Origin: Mercenaria mercenaria
Lineage: Eukaryota > Mollusca > Bivalvia > Venerida > Veneridae
NCBI RefSeq assembly: GCF_021730395.1
Contig: NC_069363.1
Coordinates: forward strand, 45,561,001-45,625,000
Direction: 5' to 3'
Length of the DNA stretch: 64,000 nucleotides
Shown: positions 23,429-35,500 of the stretch, piece by piece
Position numbering within the stretch: position 1 is the stretch's first letter
Layout of the letters: every line of letters begins with the position of its first letter
Position numbers and translations under genes: made by a program
Notes under the pieces: model-generated
Databases searched by the model: none
Seen by the model: only the letters and a program-made list of their open reading frames with translations
What the model was told of the DNA's origin: nothing

Positions 23429-23700
23429 TCTATATTTATCAATGTTTACAAAAGTAAATCGTTGCAACGGTTTATAAAAGTGTAGTAAAACTGCGAAAAC
23501 TCGAATATTCCTGTAATTCTAGACACTAGAAACATGTAAATATATCAAACCCCTTTCGGTGATAAATTATTTTTAACAGTCACAAATAACAATATGTGGG
23601 TTAATCGCTTTAATAGTAATTTTATAAGTACTCCGACATGATTGCAGAATTAAGAATCTGGATATATTATATAGAAGATTTAAAATTGTAGAAAACGTTT
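23428..23700. repeat. Segmental duplication, copy 1 (right part)
   Basis: Resumes close identity with 38565-38860: ttctatatttatcaatg, acaaaagtaaatcgttgcaa, gtaattttataagtactcc, gacatgattgca. Between the two copy-1 parts lie about 6.5 kb including the cGLR gene; between the copy-2 parts lie only about 320 bp. Confidence 0.8.
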
Positions 23701-24536
23701 AGTCTAAAATGTAATAAACACAGTAATCAATACAAAGTGAATAAACTATGATACAGCATAGCCTGGGGATTTTAAGTTAAGACTTTTAACTAGAGATAAT
23801 TTGTATTGATAAAATATATCTACATTAGGAAAGATAATGGAAATATTCACAATATAAGAAAAAATGATTGCATTTTAATGCACATTCTGTATATAATGGC
23901 CTGTGTTAAAACAGTCAAATACAAACAACTTATGGGTTATGACTGAGCAAAAATAACAACAGAAAACGTACTCTTTAATATTTCCAATCCAAAAACGTTT
24001 CCTTGAAGATAAGCATTGCTGATCCGTAACAATTCCTAAGAATCATATGGCTCACAATTTCGAAGCATTCCAGGGATCACAACGTCAAGATTATTTACGA
24101 ACGTCACGTCTTCATGCGAAAACCGAAGTTGCCTATCAAAAGCGTGTATGGTGATGCAACATAGAACGTTCGCTATTCCAACAGTCGCTTTGTTGTTGAA
24201 GTGAAAGAAAGAGCAAAGAAAACTGTAACCATGTTATTGAAATCCCGATCTTTATAAATCTTATTACAAACCAAACTTGAGATAATGTAAAGACTGCGAT
24301 CAGCGATCTTTACTAGCAAACCTGATTGTTATGCTTAAATCAAACAAAAATGTCAAGTTATATCTCCAATTCGTGCCATTTTATTGTTAATAAAAGGCTA
24401 GAAGTGTACAATATCGTTCTTGTTTGAACTTTTTTTCTGAAAATTTACAGACGTTTTCAAAGGACGTTTTACTTTTAACGTTTAAATATACAGGTATTAA
24501 AAATAGTAAATAATGAAATCTGAAAGACGATCAGTT

Positions 24537-24690
24537 GGAAGCATAGAATGCAATCAAGCAAAATTATAGCAGATTCGGTTTAACTGAGTCTGTTTATGAG
24601 AGGTAGTGGAAAGTACAATATTCCTCACGCCACTATCACCGGCTTAAGCGGAACTCTATTACCTATGAACACTGAGTAGACTCCATGATC
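24537..24690 (-). repeat. Copy E of the CCGCTTAAGCC dispersed repeat family, inverted
   Basis: The reverse complement reads ggaatagagttccgcttaagccgg-type text followed by cctctcataaacagactcag, ccgaatctgct and ttctatgcttcc, i.e. the family landmarks in their usual order but on the minus strand. Confidence 0.6.
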
Positions 24691-24699
24691 CCAAAGTAT

Positions 24700-24850
24700 A
24701 AATATAAACTATAACAAGTCACTTTTATCTATAACCAACGTTTCGGTTACATTAGCCTTCTTCACGGTACAAATTAAACATGATCAATCATAAGTCAAAC
24801 GGCGTTAACGTCAAACGACGTTAATGACGATGACGTCAAAGTTTAACAAA
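24700..24850 (-). repeat. Penelope-like retroelement terminus (tentative)
   Basis: Contains ccaacgtttcggttac followed by attagccttcttcacgg. The CCGAAACGTT / GAAGAAGG pair is typical of sequence near Penelope-like element ends. It is followed by three gacgttaacgtc-like palindromic repeats at 24795-24832. No reverse transcriptase is attached. Confidence 0.35.
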
Positions 24851-25404
24851 TAGCTTAGCGTAAAAACTAATTATGAAACAGACGCAAAATTAATTTACTA
24901 CAAAAAATGTAGCATACAACAACAGATAATTATAAAAGACATGTATACAGAATGTAGACTTCTTTCCTTGGGGAGACACAGTATCCAAGTGATACATCCA
25001 GGAAATCTCTTTTAGAAACTTTTTTTTCCAAGGATTCGTTACTATGTCAATAGATATAAAAGAGAAGTCCTGTAGAGTATGCCCTTGAGAGTTAATTGTT
25101 ATGACAAATTAGTAGTTGCTGTGAATAATAATTTATATCAAATCTATGACTGTTCCTTCTTTGTGAACATTACTGATGTGTTTATCCAACATACTGTTTC
25201 AAACATTCAGTACATGTTCTAACGTACATTGAATAAAACGTCAGTTGAAATGCATTTATAAGAAGAAGAGCTTATGGTACTAGAAAATGAATTAGATTAA
25301 TTTATATTTAAACATTGGGTACAGTGACGAATATAACATTTACATACACCATTCCAGTAGTGTTTTACATTTAACCAGTATAAAGTAAGTCAATAAATTA
25401 TCGA

Positions 25405-25565
25405 ACAGTCCTCATCCGACTGGCTTGCGGAAGGTCAATGATCTACCCTGCAGCGATGCCGTCTGTGTCTGAAATAATGCACAGCGGGGCATCTGGGGTG
25501 TTGTTCCACCATTAGAGTATGACATTCACATGGCAGGTATTTTAGAAACGACACTTACACTTCTT
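25405..25565 (+). mobile_element. SINE fragment (same family as 10150-10665)
   Basis: Reads catccgactggcttgcggaaggtcaatgatctaccc, then ctgaaataatgcac, then gtatgacattcacatgg, matching the central domain and part of the tail of the full SINE; the head is missing. Confidence 0.65.
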
Positions 25566-26595
25566 TTCAGTATGACAATTTTATCTTTGATAGTTTTTAT
25601 ACAAAGATATTTTATGCTGTACATTTGATGAGATGTTAATACACTATTGACTGTGACTACAATGTGTCGATGAAAGCTAAGTTTCAATAAATACATAACA
25701 GAATGTGTGCTTTAGTTTGGTGAACTTGAGCGACGGAGCCCCTCATTTATAATATGAATAACATGAATCCAACAACACATAAAACCGTCAATTACATTTT
25801 TTAAAAAGACCATTTTTGACATTTACAAAAATCGAACCTGCATTTTCTCGAGAAAAAAAAAGTCCAGTAAACTTCTTTACATATCATATCATACAAATAT
25901 TTTGACTTAGTTAAAATCAAGGATTTGGGAAAATGTATGTTACTACTAAATACTGCAGTTTGAAAGATAGTTTGTAAGATATGACAGCAACCATTGTGGA
26001 TAGTAAAGACGAACTGTATTTGAAGATTCGGTTACAACAATATTACATATTGTTTTAGAATTTACGCTTGGTTTAAACTTTCTTGTTGTAAGTCTATTAA
26101 TTGACAACGAATGATAATCGTTGTCAAGTGATGCAAACAGACGCACATCAATGAAGTGAAAAAAAAATCAATTAACTACTGCAGTGTTTGATAAATCAGC
26201 ATTGCTGTGGTTGACAATGAATTTTAAATAATCAGTTTATATGTTTACATGTTATTGAAAGAGGTATACCATTTTGTTTTTGATAGATAACAATCTAAGG
26301 CCTTATGCTCACGGAGATATCTACACAGTTCCATGAAAAAATATTTGCGTTTTAAAATTTATTGCAGTATCCATTTTTTTAACTGTTGCAAAAGAGGCCA
26401 CATCTTTTGATGTCATTTAACAAACGGAGCTGCATATTCTTCAGTGAAAAGACATATCTGCAAGTGTTGATAAAATTTCTTATAGCTAATCGCAAAGCAA
26501 GCTATTTCCTCCATCCATGAGTAAAGTATGATAAGAAAATAAATGTGTTTGTTTCCCTGGATTGTTAGAGCTCAATAGTGAATAAATGAATCATT
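25566..26595. other. No gene recognised
   Basis: AT-rich sequence without supportable genes; the short minus-strand frame at 25946-26146 shows no domain. Confidence 0.35.
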
Positions 26596-26599
26596 TCCT

Positions 26600-27045
26600 G
26601 CGAAAACATTGTGAAGTTTTCTTTTTTTCCATGCATATACTATACATACATGCACTTATTGTGAGATACATTTCAACAATAACTGTTTTTAATTCAAATC
26701 TTGTGTTGTACCAGGTCAAACTAGTTACACTTTCATCGACAGTTGAGTTACGTAAAAAGACAGCAATTTAAAGTTCTGATCTAGGTTTCGTTATGAAAAA
26801 TGCTACAACCATGTGTTATATTTCTTTTTTTCATGCATATATTATATATATATGTACATATTGTGAGACAGATTTCAACAATAACTGTTTTTAATTGGAA
26901 TCTCGTGCTGTACCTTAAAATTCCAGGTCAAACTAGTTACACTTTCATCGACAGTTCAGTTACATAGAAAAGACAGCAATTTAAGGTTCTGACCTGTAAA
27001 GGTTTCGTTATTAAAAATGCTACAACCATATGTGATATTTCTTGT
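26600..27045. repeat. ~220-bp tandem duplication beside the 3' end of the second EGF receptor gene
   Basis: Two units (about 26605-26825 and 26826-27045) share tttctttttttc.atgcatata, caacaataactgtttttaatt, aggtcaaactagttacac, tttcatcgacagtt, aagacagcaattta and ggtttcgttat.aaaaatgc. Divergence is a few percent by eye. The array ends about 130 bp beyond the stop codon of the receptor gene. Confidence 0.75.
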
Positions 27046-27080
27046 TTCTTTTCTACTTGAACCAGGTAAAATTTTTAAAT

Positions 27081-27086
27081 TTTATT
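27081..27086 (-). promoter_or_regulatory. Candidate polyadenylation signal of the second EGF receptor gene
   Basis: AATAAA on the minus strand, 87 bp beyond the stop codon at 27173. Motif-based call only. Confidence 0.4.
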
Positions 27087-27172
27087 ACATGCTTTAAAAT
27101 ATCAATTATAACTCATTTTGTGATCACGTTCAGAGTCTTGTCTTTTACGCTTGAACCTAATTAATGATTCCA

Positions 27173-30100
27173 TCAGTGGACTGGATGTATATAAACAGCG
27201 TCTCTCTCATCTTTGAAGTGCTCATTTTCCACTTGCATTTCTGTACTGTCTTCGTGCTTTTTGTTCAGACTATTAACTATAGTGTCTGAAAACATTGTTG
27301 TCTTACACAAAATGTTGGAACAAGCCTTGTGGGTAGGGTTATTCCGAACGGAATGACATGTACTAGCACAGTTTTCAGACACGCTCATACAGATTCTTGA
27401 AATACAAGTATTTTCTGTTTGGAAAGTTTTATCTATAAGGCAACATCCTGTACTAGCATTTGAGTAATTGCCATCTGCATTTTCAAGGATATTGTGTGAA
27501 TCATGTACTACACATTCTTCAGTTTGCAGATGTGTGGTATTGCGGGATGTATTTCTTTTGACGGGGAAGCAATGACAGTGCGTATTCAACAGCGATATGC
27601 CTTGTATGGTTTTGCATTGTTTGGTCTTTGACAAGGTTTGTTTCTCTAAAACATGTGAGAGATCATTATGCTGATCTGCCAGAGGACTACCGTAATTATC
27701 ACACTGATGCCTCCTAAATGTCTCAGATCTGGTTATAGGAATATCATAGTCGGTCACAAAAGTACCATTTCTATCATGTACACCAGTTTCAGAAGTTAGG
27801 ACACTTCTAAGGTTTGTTAAATGGACACTGTTTGTTACTGTGGCTACATTGCTACTACTGTCGCCTTGATGATCACTTTGAACTTCATCATAATAATTGC
27901 TGCTTGAACCGGATCCAGTTTGGTGTGCATGATCAGTATCAATAATATGGTGATAAATTTCTACTGTGTTACCTGAAGATAGATGATAGTGTTCAACATG
28001 TGATAGATCAAATTGAAACCATATCGGTAACAAAGTGGTAAATCGCCCGCGTCGAATATAGGAGGTCGTCGATTCAATCCCAGGACTTGACATGCCAAAG
28101 ACGTGGAAACTAGTAGTTTAATTATACTTGATACCCAGAATGAAAGGGTGAGCTTACTTCTCTTCCCTCGTAGTCTCATGGCGATGTATTCAATCAGGCA
28201 GGAATGAGGTGTTGAGAGTGAGCAATGTGAGTTATTGTACCCCCCGACAACAAAGTTGTAAGGGGGGTATACTGGTTTCAGGTTGTCTGTCTGTCTGTCC
28301 GTCCGTCTGTCTGTCTGTCCGTAGACACAGTCTTGTGCGCACCATCTCTCCTCATCCCCTTGACAGAATTTAATGAAACTTCACACAAGTGATCAGTGAC
28401 AACAGTAGTTATGCATGGGGCATGTTAGGTTCTTTCAGAAAAAAAACTTGCAGAGTTATGGGACTTTGTTTTTTGTTACTATACTATATATATAGACACA
28501 ATCTTGTGCGCACGATCTCTCCTCATCCACCTGACACAATTTAATGAAACTTCACACAAGTGATCAGTAACATCAGTAGTTGTGCATGGGGCATGTTAGA
28601 TTCTTTCAGAAAAAAAACTTGCAGAGTTATGGGACTTTGTTTTCTGTTACTATACTATATACATAGACACAGTCTTGTGCGCACGATCTCTCCTCATCCA
28701 CTTGACACAATTTAATGAAACTTCACACGAGTGATCAGTAACAACAGTAGTTGTGCATGGGGCATGTTAGGTTCTTTCAGAAAAAAATTTGCAGAGTTAC
28801 GGGACTTTGTTTTTTGTTACTAAACTATATACATAGACACAATCTTGTGCGCACCAACTCTCCTCATCCCCTTGACGCAATTTAATGAAACTTCACACAA
28901 GTGGTCAGTAACAACAGTAGTTGTGCATGGGGCATGTTAGGTTCTTTCAACGACAAAAATTGCAGAGTTATGGGACTTTGTTTCTTGTTAACATACTATG
29001 TACATACAGTCTGCATATGCAGTCTTGTGTGCGCCTAATCTTCCGAACCCTTGCACACAATTTAATGAAACTTCACACAAGTAATCAGTGTCAACCCTAG
29101 TTGTGCATGGTGCATGTTATGTTCTTTTAGATAAATTTTCCATATAGTTATGGGACTTTGTTTTTTGTTACTAAACTGTATACATACAATCTATATACAT
29201 ACAGTCAACATAATTATGCAATCTTGTGTGCATCAAATTGCAATGTACTGTGTCAGTGCATGTTGAGCTTGTTTTACAATATACTTAAAATAAGTCAGTA
29301 AAAATTCTACGTTAGAACAATACACTTGTTTGCTGAAAATTATTGTATTAAGAATGCAAAATCCAAAATTTGTGACAAAGAAGAATTATTTATCAGTTTT
29401 CTAAAATAACTGATAAGTGATAATATACGACAGTTGCAAACTACAACAGTAGACCAAATGGATTGTCCATTACTGTCTTCATCGCATGTTGTATGCGGCA
29501 TCGGTGTAAAACCTAAATGTGTGACCATTTCCATGGCAACTTTATATCATAACAACTTTACATATCTGACAATAATTGTAAAGCGCTATTTTAGCCCGAC
29601 CAACATGCAAACATTAATGCCTTTAATAAGTATTGATTTTCGACTTTTAACACAAAAACGTCTTACCTAATTCCTCACTATCCCCGTCGAAAAAAGGTGC
29701 GGTTGTCACTGGGAACGACACCTCAGAATTACATTTGCTACTAAAACATTTGCCACTGCATACTCTTCTGGAAATAATTAAATATTTAACTAATACTGTG
29801 TAAAAATTTCTTTGTACTGTTTTCCATATTTCAAATACAATGTCAACTATTTGTTTAAAACGTAATATTAGAAGTATATAACGTTAAAGGATTATATTTA
29901 CCATCGCTTACATGTCTGATATATTTACTTTTGTATAAATAAAAGTGTGTTTACCTTTTTATTAACCATATCGTAACTGCGCTAAAAAGTATTATGAAAC
30001 TTCCAATTAGGCATCCCACAGTCGTAAACAAATTATTTGAAGGTTCATTTTGATCTGCTGAAATGAGATAAATGTTTTTGATTGTGTGTATTCGCAGCAG

Positions 30101-33100
30101 TTTATATATCATCAAATATTGCTTTGTTTGCTAGTAATATGTATCAGAATATGACATGCTATAGACAGTTATTGCTAAAACAAGGACAAAGGTCCAATAA
30201 ATACAGAGATGAGATTAAAACGAATAGCCAAGAAATGACAACACAAACACATTTAGGAACGCGCTGGTTGGAACAAGCCCATTATCTCCACTATGTTCAA
30301 ATGTTAAAGAACATTGCAAAAAAAACCCGTTATACCGACAGGTAATTTCCTTACATACATATTGGTAACAAAAGCCTGGCTGCTCCACAGCTTTAATAAC
30401 AAACGTCAGTTGTTTTGATTTTAAATTTTAAAGACTCGTACAGCACAGACGCAACTAATACTTCCTCTTCCTTCCCTTCCTTCGAAGAATCTAAATTACT
30501 GAGTTAAAAGAACGTTATTTGATTTGCATTAAATGCCATAAATAAAGCAAAGACGCAACAAGTACTTTCTCTGTTTGGATTAAGGTTTCATATGAGATTT
30601 AAACTACTACATTTAGAAGGTAAGTTTTTTTTAAATATTTTACTTACATCTAGAAAGGCATTGTGCCGTTTTGCTGTCACAACTGTCTCTTCGGCAAGCA
30701 TCACTACAGTTATATTCACAAATGCCTCCGAACCGACCTGGCACACAACCAAAATTACAGAGTCCCGATTTCTTGTCGCATGTACTCAAGTTTGTGTTTA
30801 AAATTGAGTCAAGACAGTTGCCGCTGCATTCCTGGTTACAATTACTACCATAGTAACCATTGGCACAAGCGTATGGACAATTTCCAGTGTCAATGTCACA
30901 TACCACTACTCCTTTACTGTCCGACTGGCAATGTCCACATATTTTATCACAAAGTCTTCCATACAATTCATTAGAACATTTCAAACACTGACCATTAAAC
31001 TGATTACATTGTAAGCAAGTGCCTATGTTCGGACAGTCGCTGGTACATTGATCACCGTGTTTTCCCGCAACACACCCGTTTAAACACGTTCCGCTTATGC
31101 TACACCAATCGTTTATTTCTCCTACCTGTACACAGTTTTGACTACACTGACAATCTTTTCCGAACCAGCCTTCCTTGCAAGACATACAAGACTCCTTTGA
31201 TAAACATCCTACACAGTTGTTAGGACACGGGTGAAAACAGTCTGATCCATAGTAACCTATTTTACATTCTGTGCACATCATGTAGTCGATGCACGAATCA
31301 CAAAATGTAAAGCAGTCCCAACATTTTCCTTCCGTAGAATATTGACCTTTTGGGCATCTTAAACATACTGATTCTTTAACCAACACATTGAATTTACAGA
31401 AAGAACAAATTTTAGCGGATGCAAGACACTTTTGGTCACATTGTTTTCCGAACCAGCCATATTCACATTCTCTGCATACTCCATCAGACGTACATACTCT
31501 GCAAGCTTCCGGACATGCATCTGAATAGAAAAATCATGAAATTGGGGACGGGTACGAACACCGTCACTTTTTCAGCTAAAATACAATTCTTAATTTATCA
31601 AGTTAAAATGTTTTTTCTTTATTCTTTTATGTTATTTCCTGGTTTCCAACTTTCGGTAACATTCTTGTTATTAATATGCGGGTTGCCTAATCAGTAGCAA
31701 GTCACATAATCATAATCTTAGTAGATTAGCCATGTGAACCACTTCGCCTTTCGGGATCAACAGTGTAGACGATGAAACCTAACTTCTGAAAGCTAATACA
31801 TTTTCAATACCAATTTATAAACATTTCACAACCAAAAATAGTAACTTTAAACGCGCTGGAACGACAAAAAAAAAGAAAAACAAAAAAACAAAAAAAAAAG
31901 ACAAAAGACGTACCGATATGAAAATTACGGTATTTAATCATACTGCAGCGCTAGTTTGTCGCTCTGGGTTGTTGGCGCTCTACATGCCAGAACGAAATAA
32001 TAGACATTTGCGAATTAAGACGAAGTGGAGTGTGAACACCCAGGACGATTGATTTTTCAAGGGGGTCATCTCAACATAATTTGACTATATTATATGCGCG
32101 GTAGGAAAAACGGCCTTTAACGGCAATAAGGTTGGGTTATTATATCATCACTGTGCGGTAGGTGATTTAAGTTTGGATTTGTAAGTGTAGTGACAAGGAG
32201 CCATAACTCTAGTTGGTCCCATTTTTTAATAATCTCCCTTTTTAAAAAGATTCTCTGGGGCGTAACTCGAATACTATGCAAGATAGATTTCATACTTTAC
32301 AAATTGATTGAAGTCAGTGAGAAGGAGTGTAGTGACAAGGAACCATAAATCTAGGTGGTCCCATTTTTTAATTATCTCCCTTTTTTGAAAACTTCATACT
32401 TACATATTCAAAGAGACCGGTGAGAGGGGTACCACAACTCTTGCTGACCATATTTCTCTTTACTTACCCCCAGTGATTGAAAAGCCTTTTAAGGTACAGT
32501 AATTTCGGAGAGATCCATCGGTGTTAACGATCGCCTTGTTTCCTATATTGTTTTTTCTTTTGGATCTTTGATAGATCGGGGCAGAATATTTGTCTTTTAA
32601 TTCATTTATCTTTTATAAATCTATAGCAAGTAAAAAAACTGGATTATCTAGGGTCAAAATTTAACGTCACAAGGCGAAGTTAAAAGACATTGTTAACACA
32701 CTACAGGTCATAATATAATATTCAATCTTAATGATACCTGATTAGAATATTTGACATTATAAAATTTAGCTTGAAACTGCATTATTTGGGATTAAAAATT
32801 GGGCCACGAGGTTATATATCATAGAAAAAAAACAGTTAACATTCTACAGGAATTAGTTTCTTAATCTTTGGAAACCGGGTCAAATATAGGTTAACTTTGA
32901 AATTGGGTCTAAAAGAAGGTTACTAATCCAAACAAAAAAAGCTAGAGACTGAATAGTTATAACTTTAATAAAATATTGGTAAAGTCTGAAACTTGGTCAT
33001 ATGAAGTCAATAGGTAGGTAAGTAACCTTAAGCATAGAAAAAAATCTTAACACTCTAGTGCCACATAATATCAAGTGCTCCGCAATGCAAAGCAATATAC

Positions 33101-35500
33101 ACACAAAGTTATGTGATCTTTGACCCCTGAGTGTAATCGTGACCTTGAAACGAGCCATCTGAAATATGCGCTCTGTGAACATTTATGCCAAGTTTCTTTA
33201 AAGTCCTTCAAGCAGTTGAAGAGTAACAGAGCGGACGCGAAACAAAGCCATGTGACCTTGATCCCTAAGTGTGACCTTGACCTTAAAGCGAGCCATCCGA
33301 AACAGGCGTTCTGCACGTTGTCTTGATGTGGTGAACATTTGTGTCAAGTTTGTTCGAAATCCTTCAAGGAGTTCAAGAATTACAGAGCGGACACGAAATT
33401 GCTAATGGACAGACAGACAGACAGACGGCCAAATGGACACCGGGGCTATTAACAAAATACGTCCCTTCGGGCGTATAGTAGCAACAAAGGGATGGAGACG
33501 CAAGATATTTCCTACAGTTTTGACAATGTTTTACCTGCTGACCTTCATTTTGATCCCAGCTGACCCAGTTTAGATTTTGTTCATGTCGGACGACGACAAC
33601 GGATGCATTGCGATCAGACTAGTCATCTTTTCTGTCTCAGATGCGCAACTTATAACACTGAAAACCATTTCAGGAAAGTGTTATGACGCTAGATCAAATA
33701 CTTTTTGCGATTTGTGTAACAAAATATTTCTCTGACGAATAGACGGACGGACAGATAAATCCAAAAATATTCCTGTGCGATGGCGTAATAAGCCAGACTC
33801 TACCATCATTATAGGAATGTTTTCCTACCGCACATAAATTAATTAAATCATGTTGAGACGGTCCCCTTGAAAAATCGATCGTCTTACGTGTCCACAGTCC
33901 ATGTAGACTTAATTCGCAAATGTCTAATAGAAATCAGCCGCGATGCATAATCTATTCAGCTAGATCTATACGATTATTAATTGACTATTAAATGAACCGT
34001 TCTATGGCAAAAGCGGCATCAGTGACACTGTCAAACTTTGACGTCCCAAGCATTTACTTTTTGACGTCAATATTTTGCTACTCTCAGTTCATTGATGTTT
34101 ATTGAAATACACTATATTGTGTTTTTCGCTGTACTGGCAGAAATCTTAATTTGGAAAAAATCTCACAAAAAATGCATAAACAAGTTTGTTCATTCCCATC
34201 ATCTTTAATTATCTTTTCTACTGAATGATTAATATCTCTAGTATTTATTTCCGGGCAAAGATTGTTTCGGTATCAGTTTCTATTGCACAATTGTTCATTC
34301 AATTAATAATCTTCCCTGTATTATTCGTCCAGATTCCAGATAGTTATGTTCGTTTCAGAGTATCTCTCAAGAGGCCTTTCTGCGGTATTAAAATGTTTTA
34401 AGGTTTTAAGAGTTTCATTTTCTATTTCGGAAGTGTTTTGTTTTTAATTAATGGCTTTGCGGTTTGACTCAGGATGCATGGCAAATATAATATTTGCATA
34501 TACATATATCTTAACTGAAAATGTGTCAGAATAAAAAGAATATATTAAAGTGTTTTTTTGTGATTTATATACAACAAATGTCAGCTAATGCAGTCTAAAC
34601 TACATTCGGCTTATTTGTTACCGTTGAAACGTTCCACTGGGTATTTTTTCCAGGTCAAGTGAGGTCAAATCCAACATGATTAGATTTCAAAAATGCAAAT
34701 GCTTAATACACACATGTACTGTAGAATTATGACCATTTCTTAACCAGGTTTAACGAAAGCGGATTATAATATTTGAACTACTAGTGTATGCCTATTTATC
34801 GTTATTATAACTAATGTGCAGTTGTCATTATTTGTGAAAAAGACTTTAAGATGAAAATGATCGAAATCGCTTGAATTGACCTATTGTCTATAAATTAGCT
34901 AAAACTTAGTTTAACATTTTAATAAACACAGTAACTGGAGAGATCTTATATTTGTGTAATATATAATGTTATATTTGATTCAAACTGATCGTAGACTTTA
35001 ACTCGTTCGTTTAAACGCAAACCATGATGACGTTGTCATTTCCTGTTAACTGTGGATCTCATATTAGATCCATGCTGAAATTGGATAACAACATTAAATC
35101 ACGTATTAGTTATAGAATAGAAAATTAAACATCTATTTATCTAAAGAAAATGTAAAAACGAAAAGTTCAAATGTTGTTCACTTATAAGTATTCCAATGGA
35201 ACAGCCAATATATAAAATGTTTGTTTAATTGAAATGCGATTTAAGCACTTTAAATTCAGTTTATTCTATACTTGAATTATCGTACATACTGTTTGCCTAT
35301 TAATAAATGTCTTGTATTTTCAAATTATTTTCAAACGCTTTCATAACATTTCCCATTTTTGTATGGTAAATTTCAAATACACTGGTTCTTAATATATCAA
35401 AACGAATACCAAATTAAAAAGCATTCCAGACAAATGAAACATTACCTGTATACAGAATGGAAACCAAACCCATAAGCAAAACGAAACATATACATGCCAT
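27173..35500 (-). CDS. MEGF/Draper-like EGF-repeat transmembrane receptor, complete (643 aa)
   Basis: Five coding exons: 35500-35446, 31520-30648 (873 nt), 30057-29955 (103 nt), 29767-29667 and 27972-27173; all GT/AG and in phase. Exon 1 is a signal peptide (MACICFVLLMGLVSILYT). Exon 2 encodes about 290 Cys-rich residues of MEGF-type EGF units (CxxCxxGWFGKxC, CNFGCVPGRFGGIC). Exon 3 carries the membrane helix (residues 322-342). The tail, about 300 residues and Ser/Thr/Asn-rich, has YHHI (384), YDEV (405), YDIP (453) and a C-terminal YIHP (638). By family it is an engulfment or scavenger-type receptor; the ligand is unknown. The membrane exon has the same length and phase as in the gene at 8952-12979, and both end in RD..YIHP, so they are tandem paralogues, but this one puts the signal peptide in its own exon behind a 3.9-kb intron and has fewer EGF units. 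Confidence 0.87.
28000..28230 (+). mobile_element. Third type of tRNA-derived SINE, degenerate
   Basis: The tRNA-like head at about 28022-28090 has a recognisable B box (GTCGATTCAATCCC) and an A-box relic (ggtaacaaagtggtaaatcg). It is followed by ccaaagacgtggaaactagtag, typical of molluscan SINEs. It lies in intron 4 of the second EGF receptor, antisense, starting only about 30 bp from the last exon's splice acceptor. Confidence 0.55.
28238..29250 (-). mobile_element. Hairpin-ended element with GTCT/GTCC microsatellite and ~171-bp tandem cores
   Basis: Order on the plus strand: a palindrome at 28238-28269 (TACCCCCC paired with GGGGGGTA, inner ACAAC/GTTGT), a GTCT/GTCC microsatellite at 28283-28322, then five to six tandem units starting at about 28324, 28494, 28665, 28836, 29019 and 29218. 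Each unit contains cttgtgcgcac, atttaatgaaacttcacac, gcatggggcatgtta and gttatgggactttg. Hairpin plus microsatellite plus tandem cores is the architecture of pearl/Helentron-associated elements, here read from the minus strand. The first four units are very alike and the last two decay. It lies in intron 4 of the second EGF receptor. Confidence 0.75.
32001..33926. mobile_element. ~1.9-kb non-autonomous TIR DNA transposon
   Basis: About 120 bp at the left end (TAGACATTTGCGAATTAAG.., gattgatttttcaaggggg, tctcaacataattt, tgcgcggtaggaaaa) recurs inverted at the right end (ttttcctaccgcac.., ccccttgaaaaatcgatcg, cttaattcgcaaatgtcta). The outermost bases suggest a TA target duplication. No transposase frame is present. 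Inside are two tandem copies (about 32182 and 32325) of gtgtagtgacaaggarccataa..ggtcccattttttaat and a separate hairpin-ended array at 33040-33480. It lies in intron 1 of the second EGF receptor. Confidence 0.75.
33040..33480 (+). mobile_element. Hairpin-ended element (pearl/Helentron-like) nested in the TIR transposon
   Basis: Two to three tandem core units of about 154 bp (gtgaccttga..gcgagccatc.gaaa..gcg, aacattt.tg.caagttt, ccttcaag.agtt.aaga.t.acagagcgga), then a GACA microsatellite at 33411-33427, then a terminal palindrome at 33457-33476 (ATACG and CCC paired with GGG and CGTAT around TTC). Same architecture as 28238-29250 in the opposite orientation. Confidence 0.7.

Noticed and set aside
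27961-28179. Minus-strand open frame and the N-terminal part (MSSPGIE..) of the 27173-28093 frame
   Set aside because: Upstream of the splice acceptor at 27973-27975; this part is SINE and intron sequence read through by chance.
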